Below are positions 23,860 to 33,179 of a stretch of 64,000 nt of DNA, piece by piece; within the stretch, counting starts at the first letter, position 1, and each line of letters begins with the position of its first letter. The position numbers and the translations under genes were made by a program. Source of the stretch: UBA8752 sp964223495 (lineage in GTDB: Bacteria; Bacteroidota; Bacteroidia; Flavobacteriales_D; Sanyastnellaceae); contig CAXQGL010000029.1 of NCBI GenBank assembly GCA_964223495.1, forward strand, positions 21,743 to 85,742. The letters run 5' to 3'. The notes below the pieces were generated by a model. It was not told where the DNA came from. It searched no databases and was given only the letters and a program-made list of their open reading frames with translations.

Positions 23860-25758
23860 TCAAGGCTGGACTTTCACCACACCTTCCGACCATGAAATCC
23901 TGCCTTCGGCCCGCCACCGTTCGAGGACTTCCCTGACCGCCGGCTGGTGGACGGGGGGGACGAGGCGCTGGAGTTCGGCAACCGTGACGCCACCTTTGAC
24001 CCAGCCCAGGACGGCATCCTCTGTAGGAGCAGGAGGTGGAGTGCATCGGTCGCAGATGCCGCATTCGGCTTCCTCACCGGCATCGAACCCATGCTCGAGT
24101 GCGACCGCCCTGCATTGTGCGGTGCCCACATATGCCTTCATCCGTTCCCAACGGATTTCAGTGCCCTTCACTTGATCCTCCAGAATGCTCCGGGGCAGTC
24201 TTGCGGACGATGCGTCGGGCCTGCCGACATGGAATCTGACCAAGGCCCTGTCCTGGGAATGAGCCCAATCCACGACACCCATTTCGCGCAGCCTCGAAAG
24301 GTGCTGCCATCCAGCATGTACATCGCAGCTTACAGCTTCGAATAGGGCCTGTCCATCCAATGGCCACATCGTCCGCTTTCGCACGTCATGATGGGCCGTG
24401 AGGACATGGAGGAATGTTCCGTCCACACCCTGCTTGGCGGCGTCGAAACGGGCATCACCGGGTGCGGCGGTCCAAAGTGCCATGGTCTGGGATGCGGCTG
24501 GCGACATGGTCATCCAACCCGCCCTGCACATCAGGTCCATTGACTTCCGGACGGTCGACAAGGGCACCTTGGCTCTTCTCGCCAATGTCGTCAGCATGAT
24601 CTCCCGATCATCTTCCATGACGGCTCCCACGGCAATGCCCAAGTGATTGGCCAGTGCCTGGAGAACCTCCCGCACTTCCTGCTGTTCCGGCCACTGGCGA
24701 GCGACGTGTCGCGCTGCATCGGCCAGGGCATTTCCGTCCAGGAACATCTCAGCCCGAGCCGGGAGACCGTCCCGTCCCGCTCGTCCCGCTTCCTGTATGT
24801 ATGCCTCCGGTGCTTCGGGCAAATGGGCATGGGCCACATGGCGGACATCCGGCTTGTCGATGCCCATGCCGAAAGCAGTGGTGCAGGCCAGAACCTGTCG
24901 TCTGCCCTCGATCCAGTCCTTCTGGTGGGCATCCCGAATCGCCCTCGGCATTCCCGCATGGTAAGGGGCCGCATTGAGACCGTGGGCCTCGAGCATGGAG
25001 GCCATGGATTCAGCATCGCGTCGGGTGCGCACATACAGGATGGCGGAGCCCGTCAGCCGATGTGCCCAGTCAATGATGGCAGCGTGCCGGTCGCGGACCT
25101 CATGCACGGCGAAAGCCAGGTTGCTTCGCCTCATGCCGGATCTGATTCGGACACATTCCCGCATGCCGAGCAGGCGTTCAATGTCATCGGCCACCTGTTC
25201 AGTGGCGGTGGCCGTCAAGGCCAACCAGCTGGCCTTTGGATGCCATGTCCGCAACTGGCCGATTTCGAGGTAATCGGCGCGGAAGGTGTGGCCCCATTGA
25301 CTCACACAGTGTGCTTCGTCGACCACAATCATGCGCACATCCATGCTCCTGCACGCCACCTCGAATTCCGGATTCGCGAGCCGTTCAGGTGCGATGAAGA
25401 GGAAACCACCTGGTCCGAACCTGCCATTGTCGAGGACCCGTGCCACATCCGATTTGTGCATGCCGGAAGTCAATGCGGATGCCGGGATTCCTCTGCGCGT
25501 CAGTCCCTGCACCTGGTCGGCCATGAGGGCCACCAGTGGACTGACCACGAGGCACACACCGCCTTTGAGCAGGCCTGGAACCTGATAACAGATGGACTTG
25601 CCGCCTCCCGTGGGAAGGATGGCCAACGTATCCCTCCCTTCTGATGCAGCGGTCACCACGGGAATCTGTGGCGGCCTGAAGGAAGAAAATCCCCAATGCT
25701 CGCGCAGCACATCTTCCAATGCGGTCAGCGAGGGACGGATTGAGGGAGTCTGTGCCAT
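23860..25758 (-). CDS. recQ: RecQ-family ATP-dependent DNA helicase
   Basis: 632 aa from the ATG at 25758 (MAQTPSIRPSLTAL); the longer frame upstream runs antisense through tpiA and is not real. Helicase motifs: I LPTGGGKSICYQ, II DEAHCVSQWGH, the aromatic-rich loop QWGHTFRADY (E. coli has HDFRPEY, so Asp is Thr here), III ALTATATEQV, V GMGIDKPDVRHV, VI EAGRAGRDG. The C-terminal half has a winged-helix-like region, then a zinc cysteine cluster CRAVALEHG...CGICDRC near 570. No HRDC domain was recognised. It unwinds recombination and repair intermediates 3' to 5'. Divergent from tpiA (94 bp). Confidence 0.93.
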   Translation of the reverse strand: MAQTPSIRPSLTALEDVLREHWGFSSFRPPQIPVVTAASEGRDTLAILPTGGGKSICYQVPGLLKGGVCLVVSPLVALMADQVQGLTRRGIPASALTSGMHKSDVARVLDNGRFGPGGFLFIAPERLANPEFEVACRSMDVRMIVVDEAHCVSQWGHTFRADYLEIGQLRTWHPKASWLALTATATEQVADDIERLLGMRECVRIRSGMRRSNLAFAVHEVRDRHAAIIDWAHRLTGSAILYVRTRRDAESMASMLEAHGLNAAPYHAGMPRAIRDAHQKDWIEGRRQVLACTTAFGMGIDKPDVRHVAHAHLPEAPEAYIQEAGRAGRDGLPARAEMFLDGNALADAARHVARQWPEQQEVREVLQALANHLGIAVGAVMEDDREIMLTTLARRAKVPLSTVRKSMDLMCRAGWMTMSPAASQTMALWTAAPGDARFDAAKQGVDGTFLHVLTAHHDVRKRTMWPLDGQALFEAVSCDVHAGWQHLSRLREMGVVDWAHSQDRALVRFHVGRPDASSARLPRSILEDQVKGTEIRWERMKAYVGTAQCRAVALEHGFDAGEEAECGICDRCTPPPAPTEDAVLGWVKGGVTVAELQRLVPPVHQPAVREVLERWRAEGRISWSEGVVKVQP

Positions 25759-25852
25759 TTCCTGCCTTGGGAAGGTGCAGGCGTGTGATGTCGGTTCTAC
25801 CTTTCGGCCCGAACCCACAAGGAGCACCTGCCCCTGTGCAAACCACCGAAAG

Positions 25853-26632
25853 ATGTTCGTAGCTGGCAATTGGAAGAGCAACAAGTCATTCAATGAGGCG
25901 AAGGAATTTGCCAACGCCATGGCCGCCATGGCCCCCATTCCGGAAGGAGTGGAAGTCATGGTCGCGCCACCGGCACCATATCTCGCTGCCCTGGGACAGT
26001 CGGATTGGCCATGCAGATTGGGGGCCCAGAACGTGTCGGCAACCGGACCCGGAGCGCAGACGGGAGAGTTCACGGCTGAAATGTTGGCGGGATGCGGTGT
26101 GCAGGATGTGATCGTCGGCCACAGTGAACGGCGTGATGGCCATGGCGATGACGATGAAACCGTATCCGAAAAGGTGAACCGGGTCCTCGAGGCGGGACTT
26201 CGCGTGGTGTTCTGCTGTGGTGAGTCCCTGCAGGACCGGCAGACCGACGTCCATTTCGACAAGGTGCTGCGACAGATGGAAACGGCCATCCTTCATTTGC
26301 CATTGGAGGTCATGGACCGCGTGGTCGTCGCATACGAACCCATCTGGGCCATCGGAACCGGACTGACGGCCACCGCCGAACAGGCACAGGAGATGCATGC
26401 AGCCATCCGCGGATGGCTGCGCGAGGCATTTGATGGAGATACGGCATCCCGAATCCCGCTGTTGTATGGAGGAAGCTGCAAGCCCGGCAATGCCGATGCG
26501 CTGTTTTCCTGTGACGATGTGGACGGAGGATTGATTGGAGGAGCGGCATTGGATCCCGATGCGTTCAGGGCCATCATCGAGGCGGCGGGTCGGGTAGCAT
26601 CCAGCCGGATTTCCCTCGATGCGAATTCCTGA
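25853..26632 (+). CDS. tpiA: triosephosphate isomerase
   Basis: Glycolytic interconversion of dihydroxyacetone phosphate and glyceraldehyde 3-phosphate. 259 aa from the ATG at 25853, which puts the catalytic Lys (AGNWKSN) near the N-terminus as in all family members. Catalytic His and structural Glu are in IVGHSERR; the catalytic Glu is in YEPIWAIGTG; the phosphate loop is LLYGGSCKPGNA and the end is GGLIGGAALDP. prmA starts 2 bp after the stop, so the two are almost certainly co-transcribed. Confidence 0.96.
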   Translation: MFVAGNWKSNKSFNEAKEFANAMAAMAPIPEGVEVMVAPPAPYLAALGQSDWPCRLGAQNVSATGPGAQTGEFTAEMLAGCGVQDVIVGHSERRDGHGDDDETVSEKVNRVLEAGLRVVFCCGESLQDRQTDVHFDKVLRQMETAILHLPLEVMDRVVVAYEPIWAIGTGLTATAEQAQEMHAAIRGWLREAFDGDTASRIPLLYGGSCKPGNADALFSCDDVDGGLIGGAALDPDAFRAIIEAAGRVASSRISLDANS

Positions 26633-26634
26633 AC

Positions 26635-27489
26635 ATGGCATGGAAGCGCATCCACGTCAGATGCACCCCGGACCAACCCGGGCATGAAATCGCCACCGCA
26701 TGGCTGGCGGAGGCGGGATGCAGCATGTTCGAAGACACGCCGGAAGGGCTGCAGGCATACGGACAGGCTGAGGAAATAGATGGGGGCCTGCTCGCCACCA
26801 TAGAACGGGACCTCGCACCGTTGGGGTTGTCAGAGTGGCGCATTTCCGAGGTGGAGGACGAGAACTGGAATGCCCGATGGGAATCAGATTACCCGGAAGT
26901 GGAGGTCGGCAGGGATGTGCGCATTTCGGCGCCTTTCCACCACCGCTCCGATTCCGGCGGTTTCGCCCATCAGATCACCATCCAACCGAGGATGGCCTTC
27001 GGAACAGGCCACCATGGAACCACGGCGGGCATTCTGGCAGAAATGGCGGGCATGGATTGGACTGGCCAGCGCATTCTGGACATGGGCTGCGGTTCTGGCG
27101 TGTTGGGCATCTACGCGGCGATGAGGGGTGCAGCAGAAGTGCTGTTTGTCGACATCGATGCGTGGAGTGTGCGCAACACCTTGGAGAATCTCGAGCTCAA
27201 TGGATTTGGCCAAGATGGACGCTTTGAGGTCAGGGAGGGCGGTGCCTCCGTATTGGGCAGTGCCGATGAAGGACGGTTCGATGTGGTGGTCGCCAACATC
27301 AACCGCAACATTCTCCTGGAGGATATGGAGCACTATGCCCGGGTGGCCCGCGCGGAAGCCACCTTGATGCTGAGTGGGTTCATGGCGCCCGATGTGCCCT
27401 TGCTCGAGTCCAGGGCGGAAGCATGCGGTTGGGTCGGTCCTGCAGTTCGGAACGAAGGGGAGTGGCGCGTGCTTACCCTTCGAAGGTGA
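26635..27489 (+). CDS. prmA: ribosomal protein L11 methyltransferase
   Basis: 284 aa. SAM-dependent trimethylation of L11. The N-terminal recognition domain is followed by the linker ENWNARWESDYPEVEVG, the family signature PRMAFGTGHHGTT, motif I ILDMGCGSGVLGIYAAM, an acidic residue in LFVDIDAWSV, and DVVVANINRNILLEDM (the NxxxN-type active-site region). Follows tpiA after 2 bp. The last 17 bp overlap the end of the convergent porT gene. Confidence 0.94.
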   Translation: MAWKRIHVRCTPDQPGHEIATAWLAEAGCSMFEDTPEGLQAYGQAEEIDGGLLATIERDLAPLGLSEWRISEVEDENWNARWESDYPEVEVGRDVRISAPFHHRSDSGGFAHQITIQPRMAFGTGHHGTTAGILAEMAGMDWTGQRILDMGCGSGVLGIYAAMRGAAEVLFVDIDAWSVRNTLENLELNGFGQDGRFEVREGGASVLGSADEGRFDVVVANINRNILLEDMEHYARVARAEATLMLSGFMAPDVPLLESRAEACGWVGPAVRNEGEWRVLTLRR

Positions 27490-28210
27490 AGCTGATGATG
27501 AAGCTCCGGGTTCGGAGTTGATCGAAAGCGGCACTGAAGGGGGTATCGTCCTGAATGAGCACGTTGCGCATGCCGAACTCCGTTTTCATTTCCACGGTGA
27601 ACTTGAAGAAGGGAAGGAAGAAGTCCGCGCCTGCACCGACATCGATGCTGGAATTGCCCTTGGCCAACTTCAGGATGTACCCATCCTGCAGGCTTTGATT
27701 CACGTCCGCCTGGCTCTGCATGTCGCGGCTCAACTTGCCGCCGATGAGCGCGTAGGGTGCAAAATTGCCGATGCGCTCGGTCCGCAGCTTGACCAGCAGC
27801 GGGAAGTCGAGGTAGACGCTCTCCGTGCGGACATTGACGGGCTGGGTGGTGCCATCCGGGTTCCTGAACCTGAACAGCAGTCCGCGGTCCTGAAAGCTCA
27901 ATCCGGGGATGAACCGGATGCGCACGGTGGAATTGACATTGAGGGACGCGAGCAAGGCCAGATTGAATCCGGAGAGCGCATTGTTCTCCACACTGAGCAG
28001 ACTGTCAGCAAAGGTGAAGTCTGGTCTGAGCTTGAAATTGAAGGAACTGCTGTTCCCGCTGAGCAGGAATCCGAAGTGATAGGCGCGGTAATCGAATTTG
28101 GCGAGGTTCTCCTTGGCGGTTTGGGACTGGGCTCCCAGCGCAATGGACATGAGCAGCGCCAAACCCATCACACGCATGGCAGCCCTGTTGAAGGAGAAGG
28201 TCCGATTCAT
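27473..28210 (-). CDS. porT: type IX secretion outer-membrane protein PorT/SprT
   Basis: 245 aa from the ATG at 28210, which begins a signal peptide (MNRTFSFNRAAMRVMGLALL...GAQSQ). The body is an outer-membrane beta-barrel with PorT features: YHFGFLLSGNSSSFNF at the first strands, ESVYLDFPLLVKLRTERIGN, APYALIGGKLSRDMQSQ, GAGADFFLPFFKFTVEMK, and a final aromatic SFIISFTFEG. PorT is required for export of proteins carrying T9SS sorting domains, several of which are encoded nearby. The stop lies inside the convergent prmA gene (17-bp overlap). Confidence 0.82.
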   Translation of the reverse strand: MNRTFSFNRAAMRVMGLALLMSIALGAQSQTAKENLAKFDYRAYHFGFLLSGNSSSFNFKLRPDFTFADSLLSVENNALSGFNLALLASLNVNSTVRIRFIPGLSFQDRGLLFRFRNPDGTTQPVNVRTESVYLDFPLLVKLRTERIGNFAPYALIGGKLSRDMQSQADVNQSLQDGYILKLAKGNSSIDVGAGADFFLPFFKFTVEMKTEFGMRNVLIQDDTPFSAAFDQLRTRSFIISFTFEG

Positions 28211-28263
28211 TTGCCTTTGCGGGAAACCAACGCTTCCCACCCGGCGAAATTGCATCATGGGGT

Positions 28264-28830
28264 TCACCCCCGCAACCATTGTCCGGTCATCGCGGTGAAG
28301 AGGGAGGTGGTCATGGCGGCGGCCACCCACATCAAGAGGCTGGCGGTGAAGTGCCACAGGGGATCGAATTGGAATCGGAGGCCTTCCAGGGCCCGCTGTT
28401 TCGCTGTGTCCCTGTCCATGGCAGCCAACCGTTCATCCTCTTCCTGTAAAGCGGCATACTCCTCCTCATCGGCGAGGGAACGTTCGATGAATTGTTCCCG
28501 TTCCATTTTCCGGAATGCCGTGGACTCTGCACAGACCACGTGGTGGAAGCCCACCGTACTGATGGATGCAAGGAGCGCGTAGAGGATGGCAGGGCGCAGG
28601 GCGCTCTTGAAGCGATAAATCAGAGAGTTGTCCTCAAATTGCTGAAATACAAAGAATAAGCAACAAGAAATCAACAGTCCGAAATGAGAGAGCACCCCCA
28701 GTGTGATGCCCATCTCAAAAGGCAGGGTCGAAGCGGTTCCCAGGCGAATGAACCACCAGAGAAGGATGGCGATCCAGGGGATGAAGGGCCTGTAGGAACT
28801 GGCCGATCCCATAGCGCCGGCTTCAGCCAT
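28264..28830 (-). CDS. four-helix membrane protein, DUF4199-like
   Basis: 188 aa with hydrophobic segments near residues 16-33, 41-63, 78-100 and 160-180, and a charged Glu/Arg-rich cytoplasmic stretch (about 105-155, KMEREQFIERSLADEEEY). Size and layout resemble DUF4199 proteins of Bacteroidota, but the match is not strong enough to name. The start overlaps the end of rho by 8 bp; porT follows after 53 bp. Function unknown. Confidence 0.75.
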   Translation of the reverse strand: MAEAGAMGSASSYRPFIPWIAILLWWFIRLGTASTLPFEMGITLGVLSHFGLLISCCLFFVFQQFEDNSLIYRFKSALRPAILYALLASISTVGFHHVVCAESTAFRKMEREQFIERSLADEEEYAALQEEDERLAAMDRDTAKQRALEGLRFQFDPLWHFTASLLMWVAAAMTTSLFTAMTGQWLRG

Positions 28831-30526
28831 TCATCGTGATCAGGAACTCCTCGTTGGAATCGGTCCGGCTCATGCGGTCCTTGAGGAATTCCATCGCCTC
28901 GATGGGGTTCATGTCCGAGAGGTGCTTGCGCAACACCCAGATGCGCTGGAGCATCTCCTTGTGCATCAGAAGGTCTTCGCGACGTGTGCCGGAAGACAGG
29001 ATGTCGATGGCCGGATAAATCCGGCGGTTGGAAATGCGGCGATCGAGCTGCAATTCCATGTTGCCCGTCCCCTTGAACTCTTCGAAGATCACCTCGTCCA
29101 TCTTGGATCCGGTCTCGGTCAGTGCGGTGGCGATGATGCTGAGGGAGCCCCCGTTCTCAATGTTCCGCGCCGCGCCGAAGAAGCGCTTCGGCTTCTGCAG
29201 GGCGTTGGATTCCACACCACCGGAAAGCACTTTTCCGGATCCGGGTGCCACGGTGTTGTATGCCCTCGCGAGGCGGGTGATGGAGTCCAGCAGGATGCAG
29301 ACGTCATGCCCGCATTCGACCATGCGCTTGGACTTCTCCAGGACAATCTCGGCAATCTTGACATGGCGGTCGGCCGGCTCATCGAATGTGGAGGCGATGA
29401 CCTCGGCATTGACGCTCCGCTTCATGTCGGTCACCTCCTCCGGACGCTCATCGATCAGCAGGATGATGAGATAGGTTTCGGGGTGGTTCTCGGCGATGGC
29501 GTTGGCCACGTCCTTGAGCAGGGTGGTCTTTCCCGTCTTCGGCTGGGAGACAATCATGCCGCGTTGACCTTTTCCGATGGGAGAGAAGAGGTCCATCACG
29601 CGTGTGGACATGTTGCCGTTCTTTCCCGCCAGATTGAAGGCTTCCTGCGGGAACAGGGGCGTCAGGTACTTGAAGGGCACCCGGTCACGGACCCAAGAGG
29701 GATCCCGTCCATTGACCTTGAGTACTTCCACCATGGGGTAATACTTGTCTCCCTTGCGCGGCGGACGGATGGAGCACACCACATTGTCACCGGTCTGCAG
29801 ACCGGCCGCCTTGATCTGGCGGTTGCTGACGTACACATCGTCCGGGCTGTTCAGGTAATTGTAGTCGGCACTGCGGAGATAGCCGAATCCTTCCGGCATG
29901 ATTTCGAGGACGCCCTCGGCCTGTGCGATGCCATCGAAGTTGAATCCGTGCTCTTCGGGTTCGCCGAGGCGGTCGCGGTCGCGGTCCCGATGATCACGGC
30001 GGTCACCCCGATCACCCCGATCCTTGCGGTCTCCTCGGTCATCCCTGTCCCGGCGGTTGTTCCGGTTGCGGTCTCGGCGGTCGCCCCGGTCATCCCGATC
30101 CTTGTGGTCCCGGCGATCCCCTTTGTGGTCATCCCCACGACCCCCGTCCCGGTTGCCTTCCTTCTGCTCACCTGCTTTTTTGGCTTCCACTTGGTCCTTG
30201 TCCTTCTCCCTGCGCCGACCACGTTCACCATCTCCTTCGACACGGCCGTTTCGGCGGGGCTTCTCCAGCTGGTCGCCGCCATCTTCGGAGCTGTCCTTTT
30301 TGGCAGCTGCACGCTGGCGGCCCCGACCGGAACCGGACGCTTCTTTTTTCTTCGTGTCATCGCCGCCCTGCTTGGCCTTGGCGCTCGTGGATACTGCCTG
30401 CTCGTCGAGGATGGCATAGACCAGTTCCTGCTTCTTCAACTTGTCCGTGCGGGCAATGTTGAGCTCCTTGGCGATGTCCCGGAGCTCGGCAACCTTTCGG
30501 CTGTTCAAATCAATGATGTCGTACAT
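28823..30526 (-). CDS. rho: transcription termination factor Rho with large charged insert
   Basis: 567 aa from the ATG at 30526 (MYDIIDLNSRKVAELRDI). An N-terminal SAP-like helical domain (1-45) is followed by a disordered region (about 50-190) that is Lys/Glu/Gly-rich and then nearly pure Arg-Asp-Gly tracts (RRDRNNRRDRDDRGDRKDRG). The cold-shock RNA-binding domain begins near GVLEIMPEGFGYLRS, and the ATPase core has Walker A SQPKTGKTTLL, Walker B LIILLIDERPEEV and the Q/R loops. Inserts at this point are known in Bacteroidota Rho. As the terminator of unstructured transcripts it may matter here, where convergent genes are very close. Confidence 0.95.
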   Translation of the reverse strand: MYDIIDLNSRKVAELRDIAKELNIARTDKLKKQELVYAILDEQAVSTSAKAKQGGDDTKKKEASGSGRGRQRAAAKKDSSEDGGDQLEKPRRNGRVEGDGERGRRREKDKDQVEAKKAGEQKEGNRDGGRGDDHKGDRRDHKDRDDRGDRRDRNRNNRRDRDDRGDRKDRGDRGDRRDHRDRDRDRLGEPEEHGFNFDGIAQAEGVLEIMPEGFGYLRSADYNYLNSPDDVYVSNRQIKAAGLQTGDNVVCSIRPPRKGDKYYPMVEVLKVNGRDPSWVRDRVPFKYLTPLFPQEAFNLAGKNGNMSTRVMDLFSPIGKGQRGMIVSQPKTGKTTLLKDVANAIAENHPETYLIILLIDERPEEVTDMKRSVNAEVIASTFDEPADRHVKIAEIVLEKSKRMVECGHDVCILLDSITRLARAYNTVAPGSGKVLSGGVESNALQKPKRFFGAARNIENGGSLSIIATALTETGSKMDEVIFEEFKGTGNMELQLDRRISNRRIYPAIDILSSGTRREDLLMHKEMLQRIWVLRKHLSDMNPIEAMEFLKDRMSRTDSNEEFLITMNG

Positions 30527-30647
30527 GTGGGGTTCCCACCTGGGTGGGCGAATGTGCGTAAAACTTTCCCTGAGGAGAGGCCCGAAGGCCGTGCACCAGT
30601 AGATGCACTGCAAGTTTACGACAACTTTCGCGGTTGACGGTGATTAT

Positions 30648-31139
30648 TCAACGCGGCCCCAATTCCACCACCTCCGGGCGTTGGATGGTCCCGTTCTCCA
30701 GATGGAAGCGCAGCAGGGTCCGGACCCTATGGAACCCCTGTTTTCCCGCCGCTCCGGGATTGAGGTGGATGCCGCCCCAAGACTTGTCATGCTGGACCGT
30801 GAGCAGATGGGAATGACCGCAAATGAAAATGTCCGGCCGGTGTTGGTTCAATCCACGCCTGATTCCTTTGGCATATCGCCCAGGCCGCCCTCCGATATGG
30901 GTCATCCAGATCCTGCACCCCGCACGCTCGATGTGCTGGTGCTCGGGAAAATCCCGGCGGATCAACTGGTCATCGATGTTGCCGTGGACGGCGACAAGGG
31001 GCTTCAATTCCGCCAATGCATCGGTGACCCTGAAATCTCCAATGTCACCGGCATGCCAGATTTCATCGCAGGTGGAGAGGTGATGCAGAATGCGGTCATC
31101 CATGTGGCCGTGCGTATCACTGATCAGCCCGATGTGCAT
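30648..31139 (-). CDS. YfcE/MJ0936-type metallophosphoesterase
   Basis: 163 aa from the ATG at 31139 (MHIGLISDTHGH); an in-frame ATG at 31157 would add six residues. Metal-binding blocks of the calcineurin-like fold are present: SDTHGH, HAGDIGD, VHGNIDDQ, GHSH and NPGAAGKQG. Family members are small manganese phosphodiesterases. Lies 121 bp upstream of rho on the same strand and divergent from the PorE-like gene. Confidence 0.92.
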   Translation of the reverse strand: MHIGLISDTHGHMDDRILHHLSTCDEIWHAGDIGDFRVTDALAELKPLVAVHGNIDDQLIRRDFPEHQHIERAGCRIWMTHIGGRPGRYAKGIRRGLNQHRPDIFICGHSHLLTVQHDKSWGGIHLNPGAAGKQGFHRVRTLLRFHLENGTIQRPEVVELGPR

Positions 31140-31202
31140 GTCGGCAATTTCGCCCATGTCATGCGATTGGCCCCATCTTGTCGTTCTTCAAACAGCCCCG
31201 AC

Positions 31203-33170
31203 ATGAATCGTCTGTTTCAAATCCTCTTTCTGCTGTGTCCCTTGTTGCTTGCTCCACAGGTGTCCGCATTCGGTCAACCCGGTGCGCGGTTGCACTCCGA
31301 TAACAAGAAGGCCATCAAGTTGTACCGCCGCGCCATGGACATGAGCCGCGCTTACATGGTGGAGGAAGAAGGAAGGGAGCAGAGCAGGGAGGAAGTTGAA
31401 GCGCATTTGATCAAGGCCCTCGAGCTCGATCCGGAATTCGCCGAAGCAGAGCGTGTTTTGGCGGCACTGCGTTTCGATGCCGGGCGTTTCGAGGAAGCAA
31501 GGGACTACTATGCGCACTATCTGGAAAGATGGGGTGGGGATTGGATCCGCGACCACCTCGCCTGGGCGGAGGCGGCCCGACATGCCTTGGACCCCGCTGG
31601 AATGAAGCGCGCCATGGTCGCCATGCAGGCCATTCCGGGGGTCATGGAGGGCCCGGATTTGGAGCGCATCTCCGGAGTGGTCAAGGATGCCGAGTTCATG
31701 GGGACAGCCCTGATGCACCCCGTTTCGGCCATAGCGGAGGCCCTGCCGGCACCGGTGTCCACATTGGAGGACGAGTATTTCCCCAGCGTATGGCTTGCAG
31801 GGGAGGCATTGGTCTTCACACGACGGGTCCTGGACGCCCGTTGGCAGCAGGGCCAGGAAGACCTTTTCGTGGCACGGAGGTCATCCACGGGATGGGGTCA
31901 ACCCCAGCCGTTGTATGGACTCAATACACTGGACAATGAAGGCGCTGCCTCGCTTTCCGGAGACGGCATGAGCATCGTGTTCACGATGTGCAGGGAAGCC
32001 GATCGGCCGGGTCAGGGTGCGCACAAGGGCAGTTGTGACCTTTACTCCGCCTACCGTTTCGACAACACGTGGAGTCGACCAGAAAATCTCGGAGCCGTCA
32101 ATTCCACGGCATGGGAAAGCCAGCCGTGCCTCAGTCCTGATGCCGGGCAATTGTATTTCACCCGCGGAGCGGGCCGCCCCGGCAGCCGCAAGTATGATCT
32201 GTTCACTGCGCGTCGGAACGGGGATGGGACCTGGAGTGCTCCCTTCCGGATGGGAGGAGCCGTGAATTCAAAGGGCAAGGAAATGCGTCCGTTCATCCAC
32301 CCCGATGGACGCCATCTGTATTTCGCCTCGGATGGACGCACGGGAATGGGGGGCATGGACCTGTTCGTCAGCACACTGGATGACCAGGGACGGTGGGGAG
32401 AGCCGGTCAACCTCGGCTGGCCCATCAACACACCGGATGACGAGACCGGCCTTGTCGTGGCCTCGGACGGGGTGACCGCCTATTTCAGTCGGGAAATTGA
32501 GGGCCAGCTCGATCTCCATGTCCTCACACTGCCGGTCTCGGTCGCAGCAGATCCGACAGCAGCCATGGAAGGTCGGTTGACCAACCCTGATGGCCGGCCG
32601 CTGGCCCAAGGTCGGATCACCTTGTTGGACCGGTCGACCGGTGCGCCTTTCGCCGAGGCCCTCGCCGCCGCCGATGGCACGTATCACCTTCCGGTACCCC
32701 TCGATCGGCCTTTCGCCGTACTCGCTGAGGCCCCCGGACATCTGTTCCAATCAGAGCGCATCGAGGCAGGTACCATCACGGGAAGGAAAACGCTGGATTT
32801 CGAGCTCCAGCCCTTGCAGGTCGGAGAGGAGGTGGTCCTCCGGAATGTCTTCTTCGAAAGTGGCAGTGCGGCCCTCAGTGGCGAATCGCAGGCCGAATTG
32901 GGCAGGGTGGGTCAATGGCTCTCAGCCCAACCTGCGGTGCGCATGGAGGTGGGAGGACATACGGACGACGTGGGATCGGCAGCCGACAACCTCTTGCTTT
33001 CCGAGGCGCGCTCGCGTGCCGTCAGGGATGTCCTGCTGTCCGCCGGAGCCCGGGAGGAACAACTCGTTTCAAAAGGGTACGGTCAATCCCAACCGGCCGT
33101 GGAAGGCATGACGGAGGAGGCCCGACGGCAGAACCGCCGAACCACCCTTCGGGTGCTCGGATTGGATTGA
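31203..33170 (+). CDS. PorE-like OmpA-family protein of type IX secretion
   Basis: 655 aa from the ATG at 31203, which starts a hydrophobic signal (MNRLFQILFLLCPLLLAPQVSA); the frame upstream runs through the divergent phosphodiesterase. Order: TPR-like helices (about 30-130), PD40/WD40-like beta-propeller with repeated LSGDGMSIVFT, LSPDAGQLYFT, HPDGRHLYFASDG units (about 190-450), a carboxypeptidase-regulatory-like sandwich (about 460-545), and a C-terminal OmpA peptidoglycan-binding domain (NVFFESGSAAL, GGHTDDVGSAADNLLLSEAR). This TPR-propeller-CRD-OmpA order is that of PorE, which anchors the T9SS ring to peptidoglycan. Paralogues exist, so the PorE role is inferred. Confidence 0.85.
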   Translation: MNRLFQILFLLCPLLLAPQVSAFGQPGARLHSDNKKAIKLYRRAMDMSRAYMVEEEGREQSREEVEAHLIKALELDPEFAEAERVLAALRFDAGRFEEARDYYAHYLERWGGDWIRDHLAWAEAARHALDPAGMKRAMVAMQAIPGVMEGPDLERISGVVKDAEFMGTALMHPVSAIAEALPAPVSTLEDEYFPSVWLAGEALVFTRRVLDARWQQGQEDLFVARRSSTGWGQPQPLYGLNTLDNEGAASLSGDGMSIVFTMCREADRPGQGAHKGSCDLYSAYRFDNTWSRPENLGAVNSTAWESQPCLSPDAGQLYFTRGAGRPGSRKYDLFTARRNGDGTWSAPFRMGGAVNSKGKEMRPFIHPDGRHLYFASDGRTGMGGMDLFVSTLDDQGRWGEPVNLGWPINTPDDETGLVVASDGVTAYFSREIEGQLDLHVLTLPVSVAADPTAAMEGRLTNPDGRPLAQGRITLLDRSTGAPFAEALAAADGTYHLPVPLDRPFAVLAEAPGHLFQSERIEAGTITGRKTLDFELQPLQVGEEVVLRNVFFESGSAALSGESQAELGRVGQWLSAQPAVRMEVGGHTDDVGSAADNLLLSEARSRAVRDVLLSAGAREEQLVSKGYGQSQPAVEGMTEEARRQNRRTTLRVLGLD

Positions 33171-33179
33171 ACGGCGGGT

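Noticed and set aside
23860..26289. 809-residue version of RecQ using an ATG at 26289
   Set aside because: The extra N-terminal 177 residues run antisense through tpiA and have no helicase features; the ATG at 25758 fits the family.
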